NCBI GenBank assembly: GCA_949291545.1
Contig: CASEWB010000006.1
Location: 310,001-374,000 of the forward strand
Length of the DNA: 64,000 nt
Source of the DNA: an uncultured bacterium
GTDB taxonomy: Bacteria > Elusimicrobiota > Elusimicrobia > Elusimicrobiales > Elusimicrobiaceae
Reading direction: 5' to 3'
Positions 47,026 through 57,200 of the stretch are shown here, piece by piece. Within the stretch, counting starts at the first letter, position 1; each line of letters begins with the position of its first letter. A program made the translations under genes and the position numbers. A model generated the notes under the pieces. It worked only from the letters and a program-made list of their open reading frames with translations. It was not told where the DNA came from and made no database searches.

Positions 47026-47856
47026 ATGCTGCATATTGGGTGCCACCTTTCTGCTTCCAAAGGCTTCGAAGCTATGGGCCGCACCGCGTTGGACATTGGC
47101 GCGGATACTTTTCAGTTTTTCACCCGCAACCCACGCGGAAGCCAGGCCAAAGCCATCGACCCGCAAGACGCCCAAAATTTGCGCCAGCTAATGCATACGC
47201 ACGCCTTTGCCCCGGTCATAGCCCACGCACCTTATACCCTCAACCCGGCCTCGGCCGACCCTAAAACGCGCGACTTTGCCCGCCAAACCTTGGCAGACGA
47301 TTTGGAAAGAATGGAATATTTGCCGGGGAACTTATACAATTTTCACCCAGGCAGCCATGTAGGCCAAGGGGCCGAAACAGGCATCCGCTTAATTGTGCAA
47401 ACGCTTAACGCCATTCTTACCCCGCACCAGCATACAACGGTTTTATTGGAAACAATGGCCGGAAAAGGGAGCGAAATCGGCCGCAGCTTTGAAGAAATAC
47501 AGCAAATCTTAATGGGAGTAAAAGAAAACAGCAAGCTAGGCGTATGCCTAGACACTTGCCATGTGCACGATGCAGGCTACTCGTTGGCCGCGCTGGACGA
47601 CACCCTGACGGCTTTTGACAAGCAAATCGGCCTCGCGCGCTTAAAAGCAATCCACCTGAACGACAGCCTCAACCCACAGGGCGCCCATAAGGACCGACAC
47701 GCCCCCATTGGGAAAGGGCACATCGGAACCGAAATCCTCGCCGGCGTAATCAATCACCCGGCCTTAAAGCACCTGCCTTTTTGCTTAGAAACCCCAAATG
47801 ATTTAGCCGGATACGCACAAGAAATTACCCTCTTGCGTGGGCTCTACCGCCCTTAA
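47026..47856 (+). CDS. nfo: Deoxyribonuclease IV (AP endonuclease)
   Basis: Base-excision repair enzyme cutting at abasic sites. The 276-residue product shows [10 protein letters not shown] at the start and the zinc ligands in [33 protein letters not shown] and [11 protein letters not shown], all in the expected order. The chosen ATG at 47026 lies just after the aldolase stop; an upstream in-frame start gives an unrelated N-terminus. It ends six bases from the convergent methyltransferase. Confidence 0.95.
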   Translation: MLHIGCHLSASKGFEAMGRTALDIGADTFQFFTRNPRGSQAKAIDPQDAQNLRQLMHTHAFAPVIAHAPYTLNPASADPKTRDFARQTLADDLERMEYLPGNLYNFHPGSHVGQGAETGIRLIVQTLNAILTPHQHTTVLLETMAGKGSEIGRSFEEIQQILMGVKENSKLGVCLDTCHVHDAGYSLAALDDTLTAFDKQIGLARLKAIHLNDSLNPQGAHKDRHAPIGKGHIGTEILAGVINHPALKHLPFCLETPNDLAGYAQEITLLRGLYRP

Positions 47857-47862
47857 TTGGAG

Positions 47863-48567
47863 TTATTTCTTTCGGCGGGCCACCAGCATTACGCTGTATC
47901 CCCCCACCCACCAAGCGGCCCAAGTACGCGGCAAGCCGTAGTGCGCCAACCGGCGGATAAACATACCCACCCGGCTGCGCAGGCGCGGCAGCTGCGGCGG
48001 GCGTTCCACATATTTGTTGGTATAGTGCCAGCTGATTATTTCATACCCTTGGCCCTGCAAAAAACGTTTTACATAGGCGGCTGTATAAAAGTGAATATGC
48101 CCCACCGTTTGGCGTTCTTCTTCCAAAATTTCCGGCTTAATAAGCGTACGGAAGGAAAGGTCCAACGGTATGTGCAATACCAAAATATCGGAAATTTGCT
48201 TTAAATTGTTCACCAAAACAGTCGGTTCGGGCACATGTTCCAGCACGTCTATGGCCATCACCGCATCAAACCCCTTTTCCTCCGGCAGTTCCCCCAAATA
48301 AAAACGCACATTGGCAGGAGCCTTCCGGGTACACAGCGCATAGGCCTGCGGGGAAATATCACACCCCACAAATTGCATATCCGGCCGCTGGCGCGCCCAG
48401 GTTTTAAGGAGTTCCCCCGCGCCGCACCCCACTTCACACACGGTGCTGGGGTGCAAACCGGCCTGCGCCAAAGCGCGCTGCACATGCACCAGCTTCCAGG
48501 CGCCGTCCTGCTGGTGCCAGCCCGGGTTGGATTTTAAATAAGAACCATCGGTATAGATAGACTGCAT
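47863..48567 (-). CDS. Class I SAM-dependent methyltransferase
   Basis: The 234-residue product has the SAM-binding motif I CEVGCGAGELL, motif II acid in VGCDIS, and AIDVLEHVPEP. It resembles UbiG/BioC-like methyltransferases; GHIHFYTAAYVKRFLQ near the C-terminus is frequent in those linked to polysaccharide or lipid genes. The substrate is unknown. The start is the ATG at 48565-48567, six bases after a perfect TATAAT, without Shine-Dalgarno; longer readings would translate the promoter. Confidence 0.8.
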   Translation of the reverse strand: MQSIYTDGSYLKSNPGWHQQDGAWKLVHVQRALAQAGLHPSTVCEVGCGAGELLKTWARQRPDMQFVGCDISPQAYALCTRKAPANVRFYLGELPEEKGFDAVMAIDVLEHVPEPTVLVNNLKQISDILVLHIPLDLSFRTLIKPEILEEERQTVGHIHFYTAAYVKRFLQGQGYEIISWHYTNKYVERPPQLPRLRSRVGMFIRRLAHYGLPRTWAAWWVGGYSVMLVARRKK

Positions 48568-48579
48568 GCGCTTATTATA
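48565..48579 (-). promoter_or_regulatory. Putative leaderless promoter of the methyltransferase gene
   Basis: Minus-strand TATAAT (48574-48579), six bases, ATG (48565-48567). This is the clearest case of the spacing, as the hexamer is consensus. Confidence 0.6.
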
Positions 48580-48691
48580 CTTTAATTCTTTGCCGACGGG
48601 GAACCCGCCGCCTGCCACACTTGCGGGGGGCGGCCCCGCAAACGGGGGGTTTTCTCCTCTAAAAAAGCCTTTCTTTTTGTCGTAAATTCTG

Positions 48692-48697
48692 TATAAT
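48692..48697 (+). promoter_or_regulatory. -10 box of the autotransporter gene
   Basis: TATAAT 40 bases before the ATG, in a 170-base divergent gap. The ATG has GGAGGAAG upstream, so this gene is conventionally led. Confidence 0.6.
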
Positions 48698-48737
48698 GGT
48701 TGTATATAAGATTTTTTAATCTCAACTTGGAGGAAGA

Positions 48738-51700
48738 ATGAAAAAACTTCTCTTGGCAGTTTTTTTGTTGTTGCCGACGGCAGTTTACGTTCATGCAGCC
48801 CAAGATTTAAAACCCAACTGGGGCATGAATGACATTACCGGGCAAAACCGCACGGTAACGGACAGCAGCAACGAAAATAATCCTTTGGCAATTGTAGGGG
48901 CCGGCTCGTTAAATAACGGTTCGGTAACCAACAGCTCGCTTACCATAGATGGGGAATCCGTTAGCATTAATTCCCAGTCGGTTGCGGAGCAAGTCTACAA
49001 TTCCACCAGCGCCACCCAAGGCGCTTATGTGGCCGGCGGCGCCGTGTTCGACAATACCGCTTCCGGAAACACGCTAAACATTTCCAACACCACCTTAACC
49101 GGCAGAGACGCCTATGGGGCCACCGCCCAGCTGCAATACACAGCGGACCGTTTTGGCTCCGGCTCCGCCAACAACAACGTGGTGAACGTTTCCAATGTTA
49201 CGACAAACGGCTATTCGTTTACGCCCGCCAGCGCGACGGAACCCGTCACCCTCGGCGGCAACGTATACGGCGGTTATTCCGAATACGCCAAAGGAACCGC
49301 CAATGGCAACACCGTCAACGTCACGGACAATTCCACCATCAACGGCAATGTGTACGGCGGAAGAATTAATGACTTTTTGACGCTTGAAGATTTACAAACC
49401 GCAGGCGTACTGGATACCTCGGCCAATTACAATACGGTAATCGTGCAGGGCTCCGTGGTAAACGGTACGGTAGCCGGTGCGGCGGGGGCCAGCAGCTCCA
49501 ACAACAACACGGTGCTGGTGGAAGACTCCGAAGTAACCTCCGTATACGGCGTGGACCAAAGCCGCGGCGTAGCCAATTCCGACACTTCCGTAACCTATGC
49601 CAACAACAACGTGGTAACCATCAAAGGCAGCACCGTCACCAATGCCGCCGCCGTGAACACCACTTCCATCAATGCCAGCGGCAACGTGTTGAACTTGGAA
49701 GATTCCACCATTGGCAACGGTTCCATCTATGCCGTAAAAATGGGGCTGAACACCTCGGCCGTAACGGGCAACCCGGTTGCCGCTACGGTAGGTTCCAACT
49801 CGTTGAATTTAGCGCGCATGAACGGCACCTTTAGCGAAATGGGCGCCTCGCTCAACCTGGTGGGCACCAGCAACGGCAACACCCTGACCACCCAAGATTC
49901 CAACCTGACGCTGACCAATACGTCGGGCAAATTCTTTGGCGACACGCTGGACGTCAATTCCCTTACCAGCCACAATTTGTTGCAAGGGTTAGACACCTCC
50001 AAAGGCTACATCTTTGGCGGCGCGGCCATGACCTATACTTCGCAAACCGGCAATGGCTCCGAAGCGCCCGAAGCGCAAAAAATTGCCATCAGCGGCACCA
50101 ACAGCGACAACAACACGCTGGCCTTCTCCGGTGGCACGATTAACGCCAACATTTTGGGCGGTTTCTCGGCTTATATCGATGAAATCGACTATACCATCAC
50201 CGATGAAGAAGGCGTGACTACGACCGTTGTAAAAGACGGCTTAACAGTAACCACCACGTCCTCCGACCCGGACGCCGAACCGACCGAGCCGGAAGTAAAA
50301 GAAAAAATCGACGACGTGTATTCCGCCTCCAACAACACCATTGTTTTGGACGGGGTGAACTTCTCGGGCACGCTTTACGGCGGGTATGTGTACGGGGCTG
50401 AGCTGAAAGAAGAAAACATGCTCACCCAAAACAACACGGTCATTCTGCGCGGCAACATTACGTTGGATCCGTCGGCTGTTATCTCCGGCGGCAGCAACGA
50501 TTACTACGCCAGCACCAACCGCTTGGTGTTCGACCGCACCCAAGCCACTTTTGACAGCGCCAGCCAGTTCCAAAACTTCAACAATCTCTGGAACATCAAT
50601 GCGGACTTCAATACGGACTTGAACTTTAATTTTGACGGAGTCTATGCGTCTATGACGGTAGACAAATCCGCAATGGAAGAAAATTCCGCCGCGGTAGTCA
50701 CCACGCAAACCAAAACCGACTTGAGCAACATTCAACAAGGTGAAAAAGTTTACGACTTGACCGACAACGGCATCGTGCTGACGCAGAAAAAAGTAGGTGC
50801 GTATTCGTTTGATTTAACCGGCGTAAAAGGTTCCGCCAATAACGAAGTGGACTGGATCTTAACCAGCACCAAAGATAAAGCCAACGTGGAAATGTACGGC
50901 CAGCTGCCGCTGGTGGGGTTGGCTTTGATCAGCGATGGGCCGGAAATGATCAGCCAAACGATGAACGATATTTGGCAAAGCGACACCGAGCAAAACACGT
51001 TCTTAAACGGGGCGTATCATAACCTGCGCTACAAAACCGGCAGCGGGTTTGACTTGGACTCCGGCATCGTGCAAGCGGGCGCTTGGAAAAAATTCACGGA
51101 CAGCTGGGTGTTGGGCTTCTTTGCCAAATACGCCGGCGGCTCCTATGAAACTTTCCCGATTAAAGTATCCGGCAACGCCAATGCTTACGGCGGCGGGCTG
51201 ATGACCTCGCTGCGCTACAGCGAAACCGGCCGCTTGGAATTAAGCGCCGAAGCCGGCTATATGGATATGGACTTCAACTCCAGCGAATTGCTTTCCGCGT
51301 TTGACAGCGACGGTATGTACTACGGGGCTTCCGCCGGATTTGTGGAAAATTTAATCCAAGATTTGGACTTGTTCGCCAATATCCAATGGTACCGCAAAGC
51401 CAGCGAAGACATCTCCGACAGCTTGGACCAGAAAATTCAGTTCTCGGCCTTGCAGAGCTTGGCCCTGCGCTTTGGGGCGGATTATACGTTCCGCTCGCTG
51501 GATCTGGGCGGCTTGACCCCGGCGGTAGGCGTGAGCGGTATTTACGAGTTTGACGGAGAATCCTCCGTAGACGTAGACGGCTTGACCAGCGACGATGCCT
51601 CTATGAAAGGCATGAGCGGCCGCGGGGAATTGTCGCTCGTCTACCACAACAATGACACCTTCCTGCCGTTGCACACGGTTATGACTGTATTTGGCCAAGT

Positions 51701-51752
51701 AGGCAAACGGGAAGGTTTTGGCGGCGAAGTGAACATTTCGTTCGAGTTCTAA
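48738..51752 (+). CDS. Autotransporter (type V secretion) with beta-helix passenger
   Basis: The 1004-residue product has a signal peptide (MKKLLLAVFLLLPTAVYVHA). Residues about 25-690 are rich in Asn, Thr, Ser and Val, with a loose repeat GNTVNVTDNSTINGNVYGG, NNNTVLVEDSEVTSVYG and NNVVTIKGSTVTNA, as in right-handed beta-helix passengers. No cysteine is seen in the passenger. From about 720 the pattern changes to alternating barrel strands (ELSAEAGYMDMDF, LALRFGADYTF) and ends in VNISFEF with a terminal Phe, typical of an autotransporter translocator. The exported domain is probably an adhesin or surface protein. GGAGGAAG precedes the ATG and a strong hairpin follows. Confidence 0.88.
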   Translation: MKKLLLAVFLLLPTAVYVHAAQDLKPNWGMNDITGQNRTVTDSSNENNPLAIVGAGSLNNGSVTNSSLTIDGESVSINSQSVAEQVYNSTSATQGAYVAGGAVFDNTASGNTLNISNTTLTGRDAYGATAQLQYTADRFGSGSANNNVVNVSNVTTNGYSFTPASATEPVTLGGNVYGGYSEYAKGTANGNTVNVTDNSTINGNVYGGRINDFLTLEDLQTAGVLDTSANYNTVIVQGSVVNGTVAGAAGASSSNNNTVLVEDSEVTSVYGVDQSRGVANSDTSVTYANNNVVTIKGSTVTNAAAVNTTSINASGNVLNLEDSTIGNGSIYAVKMGLNTSAVTGNPVAATVGSNSLNLARMNGTFSEMGASLNLVGTSNGNTLTTQDSNLTLTNTSGKFFGDTLDVNSLTSHNLLQGLDTSKGYIFGGAAMTYTSQTGNGSEAPEAQKIAISGTNSDNNTLAFSGGTINANILGGFSAYIDEIDYTITDEEGVTTTVVKDGLTVTTTSSDPDAEPTEPEVKEKIDDVYSASNNTIVLDGVNFSGTLYGGYVYGAELKEENMLTQNNTVILRGNITLDPSAVISGGSNDYYASTNRLVFDRTQATFDSASQFQNFNNLWNINADFNTDLNFNFDGVYASMTVDKSAMEENSAAVVTTQTKTDLSNIQQGEKVYDLTDNGIVLTQKKVGAYSFDLTGVKGSANNEVDWILTSTKDKANVEMYGQLPLVGLALISDGPEMISQTMNDIWQSDTEQNTFLNGAYHNLRYKTGSGFDLDSGIVQAGAWKKFTDSWVLGFFAKYAGGSYETFPIKVSGNANAYGGGLMTSLRYSETGRLELSAEAGYMDMDFNSSELLSAFDSDGMYYGASAGFVENLIQDLDLFANIQWYRKASEDISDSLDQKIQFSALQSLALRFGADYTFRSLDLGGLTPAVGVSGIYEFDGESSVDVDGLTSDDASMKGMSGRGELSLVYHNNDTFLPLHTVMTVFGQVGKREGFGGEVNISFEF

Positions 51753-51769
51753 AAGCCCCAATCTTTACT

Positions 51770-51802
51770 TTAGAAAAGGCCCGCAAGGGCCTTTTCTGTT
51801 GG
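51770..51802 (+). terminator. Terminator of the autotransporter gene
   Basis: GAAAAGGCCC and GGGCCTTTTC form a 10-bp stem with a GCAA loop, followed by TGTT. It ends ten bases before the tRNA-Ala -35. Confidence 0.85.
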
Positions 51803-51811
51803 TAAAAAATG

Positions 51812-51840
51812 TTGCACTTTTACCAAAAAACTGTTATAAT
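51812..51840 (+). promoter_or_regulatory. Promoter of tRNA-Ala
   Basis: TTGCAC (51812-51817), 17-base spacer, TATAAT (51835-51840). It resembles the tRNA-Val promoter. Confidence 0.8.
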
Positions 51841-51856
51841 AATTATGTAGTGAGAA

Positions 51857-51932
51857 GGGCCTGTAGCTCAGCTGGGAGAGCGCCTGCATGGCATGCAGGA
51901 GGTCGCAAGTTCGATCCTTGTCAGGTCCACCA
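51857..51932 (+). tRNA. tRNA-Ala (GGC anticodon)
   Basis: Acceptor GGGCCTG (51857-51863) pairs with CAGGTCC (51922-51928) including one G-T pair, then A and encoded CCA. The anticodon stem CCTGC/GCAGG encloses ATGGCAT with anticodon GGC. D-arm GCTCAGCTGGGAGAGC and T-arm AGTTCGATCCT are normal. Confidence 0.95.
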
Positions 51933-51942
51933 TTTTTTATTG

Positions 51943-51968
51943 TACCCCGCAAAACGCGGGGTTTTTTA
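51943..51968 (+). terminator. Terminator of tRNA-Ala
   Basis: CCCCGC (51945-51950) pairs with GCGGGG (51956-51961) and is followed by TTTTTT. Confidence 0.85.
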
Positions 51969-52095
51969 TTGGCTTTTCCACTGGGTCCTTCCCGCAAACC
52001 GGGGAAAGAAAAACTGGCTTCGTTTAAAAATTGCGGTTTAACAACAATTAAACAGATCTTGCCCTAAAACAGCAAACACGCCGGAGCGAATTTCA

Positions 52096-52110
52096 TACAA
52101 TAAAGATATG
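52096..52110 (+). promoter_or_regulatory. Putative leaderless promoter of the GT39-like gene
   Basis: TACAAT (52096-52101), six bases, ATG (52108-52110), no Shine-Dalgarno. Confidence 0.5.
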
Positions 52111-53475
52111 CCTTTTTATAAAGACCGCGTTTTTCAATGGATTTTTATTTTGCTGGCTGCTTTTAAAACGGCTGCCTTTGCCTACCTGTTTTGGGCAAAC
52201 CCGCTGGGGGAACAAGTGTTGGTGTTTCCCGATTCGCTTACCTATGTTTACCCGGCCCAAACCCTGCTGCAATACGGGCAAATGTGGGAAGCCGTTTCCG
52301 CCGCCCCCATGTTGCTGCGCACGCCGGGTTATCCGCTGTTTCTGGCCTTGGTACAGCTGGCAGCCGGCAATTTGACCTGGGCCGTAGCGGCAATACAAAA
52401 CTTTCTGTCGCTTTTTCTGTTAATCCCCGTTTATTTAACGGCCCGTCTGCTGGCCAATCAAACAGCCGCGCGGTGGGCAGCCGGATTTTGCGCGGCTAGT
52501 GTGCTGTACTTCACCCTATCGTTTGCAGTGCTTACGGAAACCCTCTGCACCTTTTTGTTGGCGTGGTTTGTTTACCTCACCGTACGGTTTTTACTGCAGC
52601 CCACCGCACACAGTTTAGTGGGGGCGGCTATCCTGCTGGCGGCGGCGGTTTATGTGCGGCCGGCCGCTTATTATTTTATGTTTGCAGCGGCCATTATGTT
52701 GGTATGCTTCGGCGCAGGGAAGCTGCTGCGGTTTTCCGCCCAGAAAACGGCGCTGTTTTTTATCGTGCCACTGTTGCTGTGTTTGGCCCCCTGGCATATC
52801 CGAAATGCGGCCAAAACCGGCTTTGGCGGATTTACCAGCGTAGGAGCGTATAATTTGTATATTTGGAATGAGGACTACCTCGCCCACAAATGGCAAGTGT
52901 CTGTGCCGCAAGCGCACGAAGCGCTGCTACAGGCCTTGCCGCCCGGTTTTTCCGAGCTGCCGCCGGCCCAACAAGTTCGGCTCTATAAAGCGATGGCCGC
53001 ACCGCTTATTAAAGAAAGTTTTTTCTATAAACTTTCCCGGGCGCCGCTGTGGGCACTTAAAACTTTGTTTGGGGCCAATTTTGTACATCTTTCCCGCCTG
53101 GTAACCGGCGGGAGCGCCCCGCAAGAAACGCTGGACGGGCAAATGCTAAACCATACCACCGCCCTGCATACCGACTGGCTGCGGCGCTGGCAGGAGAAAT
53201 TGTTGTTTGTGCTGGCGGCGGGACAAGTGTTTTTAACGGTATGTTTGGGGATAGGGGGCTTTTTCCTGTCGTGGAAACAACACCGTGCGGCGGTTTTCTT
53301 TCTGGCGGTGTATTGCGTATATTTTTGGGCTATCGGCTCTACTTTTTTTGGAGCCTATGCGCGCTTTAGGGCGCCATTTGAATTTGTGTTATGTATTTTT
53401 GCCGCCATTGCTTGCAGCCGTTTAGGCGCTCAACTGCCCCACTGGAAAAAATATTTACCCTTCAAACAGTCCTAA
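52108..53475 (+). CDS. Membrane glycosyltransferase, GT39/ArnT-like
   Basis: The 455-residue product has about ten transmembrane segments. The N-terminal loop after helix one has FPDSLTYVYPAQ with an acidic residue in the position used by C-type (polyprenyl-phosphate-sugar) transferases, and LLRTPGYPLFLAL is a common motif of this superfamily. A large extracytoplasmic region lies at about 255-350. It should move a sugar from a lipid-linked donor to a lipid or protein acceptor. No pathway genes are adjacent. Start as argued for the promoter six bases upstream. Confidence 0.75.
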   Translation: MPFYKDRVFQWIFILLAAFKTAAFAYLFWANPLGEQVLVFPDSLTYVYPAQTLLQYGQMWEAVSAAPMLLRTPGYPLFLALVQLAAGNLTWAVAAIQNFLSLFLLIPVYLTARLLANQTAARWAAGFCAASVLYFTLSFAVLTETLCTFLLAWFVYLTVRFLLQPTAHSLVGAAILLAAAVYVRPAAYYFMFAAAIMLVCFGAGKLLRFSAQKTALFFIVPLLLCLAPWHIRNAAKTGFGGFTSVGAYNLYIWNEDYLAHKWQVSVPQAHEALLQALPPGFSELPPAQQVRLYKAMAAPLIKESFFYKLSRAPLWALKTLFGANFVHLSRLVTGGSAPQETLDGQMLNHTTALHTDWLRRWQEKLLFVLAAGQVFLTVCLGIGGFFLSWKQHRAAVFFLAVYCVYFWAIGSTFFGAYARFRAPFEFVLCIFAAIACSRLGAQLPHWKKYLPFKQS

Positions 53476-53504
53476 AAAGCCCGCGTTAGGCGGGCTTTTT
53501 AGCA
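53472..53504. terminator. Bidirectional terminator
   Basis: AAAAAGCCCGC and GCGGGCTTTTT (53474-53500) around GTTAG; the stem overlaps the GT39-like stop codon and also ends the phosphoesterase transcript from the other side. Confidence 0.85.
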
Positions 53505-53507
53505 GAT

Positions 53508-54245
53508 TTATAATCCCAACGCTAAACTGTCTATTAAAAAAGAAGGCATTTTTTGACGGCGCATTTTTTCCTGCGTAGGGCGGAAATCATACGGCTGACG
53601 CAAGAAACGGAAGGTTTTTTCTTCCGTATCCCAAATGCCAAAAGAAGCATAGGGGTTATTATCGCGCGGCTTTCCCACGGAACCCGGATTAATTACATAG
53701 CGGGATTTATCCGCCAGGCGGACGGTAGCGTCTTCCTGTTTATTTAAATAAATGGCGCAGGAACGCGGAGAACCTTTCATATAAAACGGCAAATGCGTGT
53801 GGCCCACAAAGCACACGCGCCCGCTCCAAAGGTTGTAATTGGAACGAAATTGGGAACAGCTGGAAAAGTATTCCTTAATAGGATCCGCCGGGGTGCCGTG
53901 CACGACGGTAAAATCCGTTCCGTGTTCCACGGTAGGGAGCGAAGATAAGTAGCGAATGGACTTCTCGCTCAGCATTTTTTTATTTTCTTCCAATGCGGTT
54001 TTGGCATCGTAATTAAAAAAGGCTTCCAATTCCGGCTGTACAAATACAGCATCGTGGTTGCCCAACACGCAGGCGATTAGGTGTAAATTGGCAATTTTGC
54101 GCACACATTTTTCCGGGTCGGGCCCGTAGCCAATCATATCCCCGCAATAAATAAAATTTTTTACACCTTCTTTTTTATAACGGGTCAAACAGGCCGTAAG
54201 GGCTTCCAAATTGCCGTGCACGTCCGAAAAGACACCTACTTTCAT
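53508..54245 (-). CDS. Calcineurin-like metallophosphoesterase
   Basis: The 245-residue product keeps all metal motifs of the superfamily: FSDVHGNLEAL, YCGDMIGYGP, VLGNHDAV, VVHGTP and FVGHTHLPF. It belongs to the compact YfcE/MJ0936-like group, cytoplasmic, with unknown substrate. It shares the TAATG overlap with smc, so the two are one transcript. It is unrelated in architecture to the 5'-nucleotidases at 1775-6277. Confidence 0.88.
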   Translation of the reverse strand: MKVGVFSDVHGNLEALTACLTRYKKEGVKNFIYCGDMIGYGPDPEKCVRKIANLHLIACVLGNHDAVFVQPELEAFFNYDAKTALEENKKMLSEKSIRYLSSLPTVEHGTDFTVVHGTPADPIKEYFSSCSQFRSNYNLWSGRVCFVGHTHLPFYMKGSPRSCAIYLNKQEDATVRLADKSRYVINPGSVGKPRDNNPYASFGIWDTEEKTFRFLRQPYDFRPTQEKMRRQKMPSFLIDSLALGL

Positions 54246-57200
54246 TACGCCTCCGCCAACGCTTCTATGGCTTCTTTCTTTTTGGCCGCTTCGGGGTTGG
54301 AGCGGTCCTCCAAGTTCACCGACATTACTTTGGAAACGCCGCTTTCCTCCATCGTAATGCCGTAAAGCATACGCGCCGCTTCCATCGTGCGTTTATTGTG
54401 CGTTACCACGATAAACTGTGTGGTTTTGGAAAATTCTTTAATCAAATTGACGTAGCGTTCCACATTGGCTTCGTCCAAGGCGGCGTCGGCTTCGTCCATA
54501 ATGCAGAACGGAGACGGGTTATGGGTGAAAAAGGCAAACAGCAACGACATAGCCGTAAGGGTTTTTTCACCGCCGGACATAGACGTAATATTAAGTAACT
54601 TTTTGCCTGGAGGCTGGGCATAAATTTCGATACCTGTTTCCAACAGGTTTTCCGGCTGGGTGAGCACCAAATCGCACTCGCCGCCGCGGAACAGCGTTTG
54701 ATAAATGTTTTTAAAGTGCATGCGCACTTGTTCAAACGTGTATTTGAAATTTTCGCGCGTGGTTTGGTTGATTTTATTGATGGCGGATTTCAAATCCTTC
54801 TTTGCGCCTTCCAGGTCCGCAATTTGCGTACGCAGGAACGTGTGCCGTTCGGTCAAGGCATCGTATTCTTCCGGCGCGGTCATATTTACAGCGCCCATAT
54901 TTTCAATGCGTTTGCGCATCATTTTTACGCGTTCGTAATCTACCGTTTTGTCGCCGTAGTTCATTTGCGCTTCTTCCGGAGTGATGTTCCAGCTTTCGAA
55001 CATATTGTTCACCACAGTAGTGCGCTGGCGGCGGGCATTGGTAAGGGCATTTTCTAAATCATTTTTCTTAATGGCCAGCTCGGAAGATTCTTTTTTGCAG
55101 GCGTTCAAAGCGGCGGTTTTATCGCTGTATTCTTTCTTAAGCGCTTCCAAATCCGCACGCATTTTATGTTCGTCCACTTCCAGCTGGGCCAGGGTGTCGC
55201 GCTCGGCGGACAGCTTGGCCTGTGTGGAAAGTTTTTCTTCGGCCAGGCTTTTTAAACGCAAGTTAGAAGAAGCTATTTTTTCGTTGCGTTTGCCTTCGCT
55301 TTCCGTTAAGCGGTTAAATTCATATTCGGTGGATTTTAAATCCAGCTCGATGTTGTTTTTCTTGATTTTTACTTCATACAATTTGGCACTCAAGGCGTTG
55401 ATATCGCTTTTTATTTTTTCCGCACTTTCCCGCAGCTGCGCCTGTTTGGTTTTAAGTTCTTCACCTTTGGCGGCGGTTTGTGCGTGCGTATTTTTGAGTT
55501 CTTCCAGCTGCCCTTTGAGTGTTTCCACCTGTTTCTTGCGGCTTTCCACCCGCAGCAAAATTTCCTGCTTGCGCGCGGCAGCGCGTTTGAGCGTTTCCTC
55601 GGCGGTATTCAGTTCCCGCTCTTTATTGGCGCGCTCGTTCTGCACCGAGTTAAGCGCCACCACCGCTTCCTGCGATTTGGCGCGCAAAGCCTTCAATGCC
55701 TCGTCGGCCTTGGTCAGCGCTTCGTAATTGGCGATAATTTCTTTAGATACGGCGTCTTCTTCCGCAGCTTTGGCGTCCATTTCGCCGCGGACGGTTTCTT
55801 CTTCGCCCCAGTAAGCTTCCGGCGCGCGTACGTCCGCCGCGCCGCCGCCTACAAAGAAACCGCCTTTTACCGCACCGTCTTGGTAAGAATACCCACCGAC
55901 AATGCAGTTAATTAAATTTTCCAGTTCGGGGGCATATTTCAGCTGCTGCTTAAGCGGGTTTTCGGCCGGCTGTGCCGCGGTTTGCGGAACTTCAGACAAA
56001 ATGATAAATTTGGCACGCGCTTTGCCGTGCTGTTTTAAAAGGGCCAGCGCCTTGGCCACCGTTTCGCCGTCTGCACAAAGCACGGCATCTAAATATTTGC
56101 CAAAGGCTTCTTCCACCGCCACGCTTAACGCGGCCGGGTATTTAAGCGCTTTTCTGAGCGTGCCTTTCACGCCGGGCAAATTGCTCTGGGCCACGGTTTT
56201 GGCGCCCACCCAATACGGGTCGTTTTTGCCCTGGGTTTGAATGATTTCCAACTTGGCGTTTAACGCCGCGCGGGCCGATTTAACGGCGGAAAGTTTTTCG
56301 TTCAAGGTGCTGCGCTGCGCCTGCAGTTGACGTAAATTTTCTTCGCCGGAAACAATTGCTTGGCGGGCTTCGTTGGCTTCGCGCTGTTTATCCTGCAAGC
56401 GCACGGCAATTTCTTCCAGCGCCTGGCGCAAAGTGCTTAAGCCTTCCGTCTGCGATTGGCTGGTTTTTTCGGCGGTGATTAAATCTTCGTTTTCACGCTG
56501 GGCGGAAGATTCTTCCAACGAAATGCGGTTGGAAACTTCCATCTGTTTGCGGACCAAAGACATTAGGTCGTTGGACAAGCGTTGCATTTCGCCTTCGGCT
56601 TGGCGCAAATCGTTTTCCAAACGCTGCGCTTGCGCCACCTGGGCGTTGTAATTTTCCTGCAGCGGCGTCAGCTCGGCGGACACGGCGGTTAATTGCTCTT
56701 TGAGTTTGGCAATTGCCGGTGCCAACTCCTGCAGGCGCGTTTGCCCGCGCTGGGCCTCGGCCCCGGACGAAGCAATTTGCGCCGTCAGCTCGGCAGTTAA
56801 GTTGTCACAGTTTTTAATAGCCCCTTCCAGCAAACCCACTTGGTATTTGCTGGCGGAAATTTTTTCGTTAAATTCGGCCGCTTCTTTTTGTTTGTGCGTT
56901 AAATTTAAATCCAATGCCGCGGCGGCGCCTTCCTGTGCGGAAATGCGGGCTTCCAAATCTTCCAATTTGCGCAAAACGGGTTCCAGCTCGGCCGTGTGTT
57001 TGGCAATTAAAGCGTCCGACTCTTTAATGGAGCAAACGGAAATGGCGATTTCGCTTTCTTTTAATTCTTCGCGGTAGCGTTGGTACAAGCGGGCTTTTTT
57101 GGCTTCGCTGTCCAATTTTTTAATTTGTTCTTCAATCAGGGCCACTGTGTCGGCCAGGCGGGCCAGGTCCAAATCCACGCGTTCCAAACGTTTAATACAT

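Noticed and set aside
49270..50180. Repeats within the autotransporter as a possible CRISPR array
   Set aside because: The repeats are degenerate and codon-phased (beta-helix motif), lack constant spacers and lie in an open frame.
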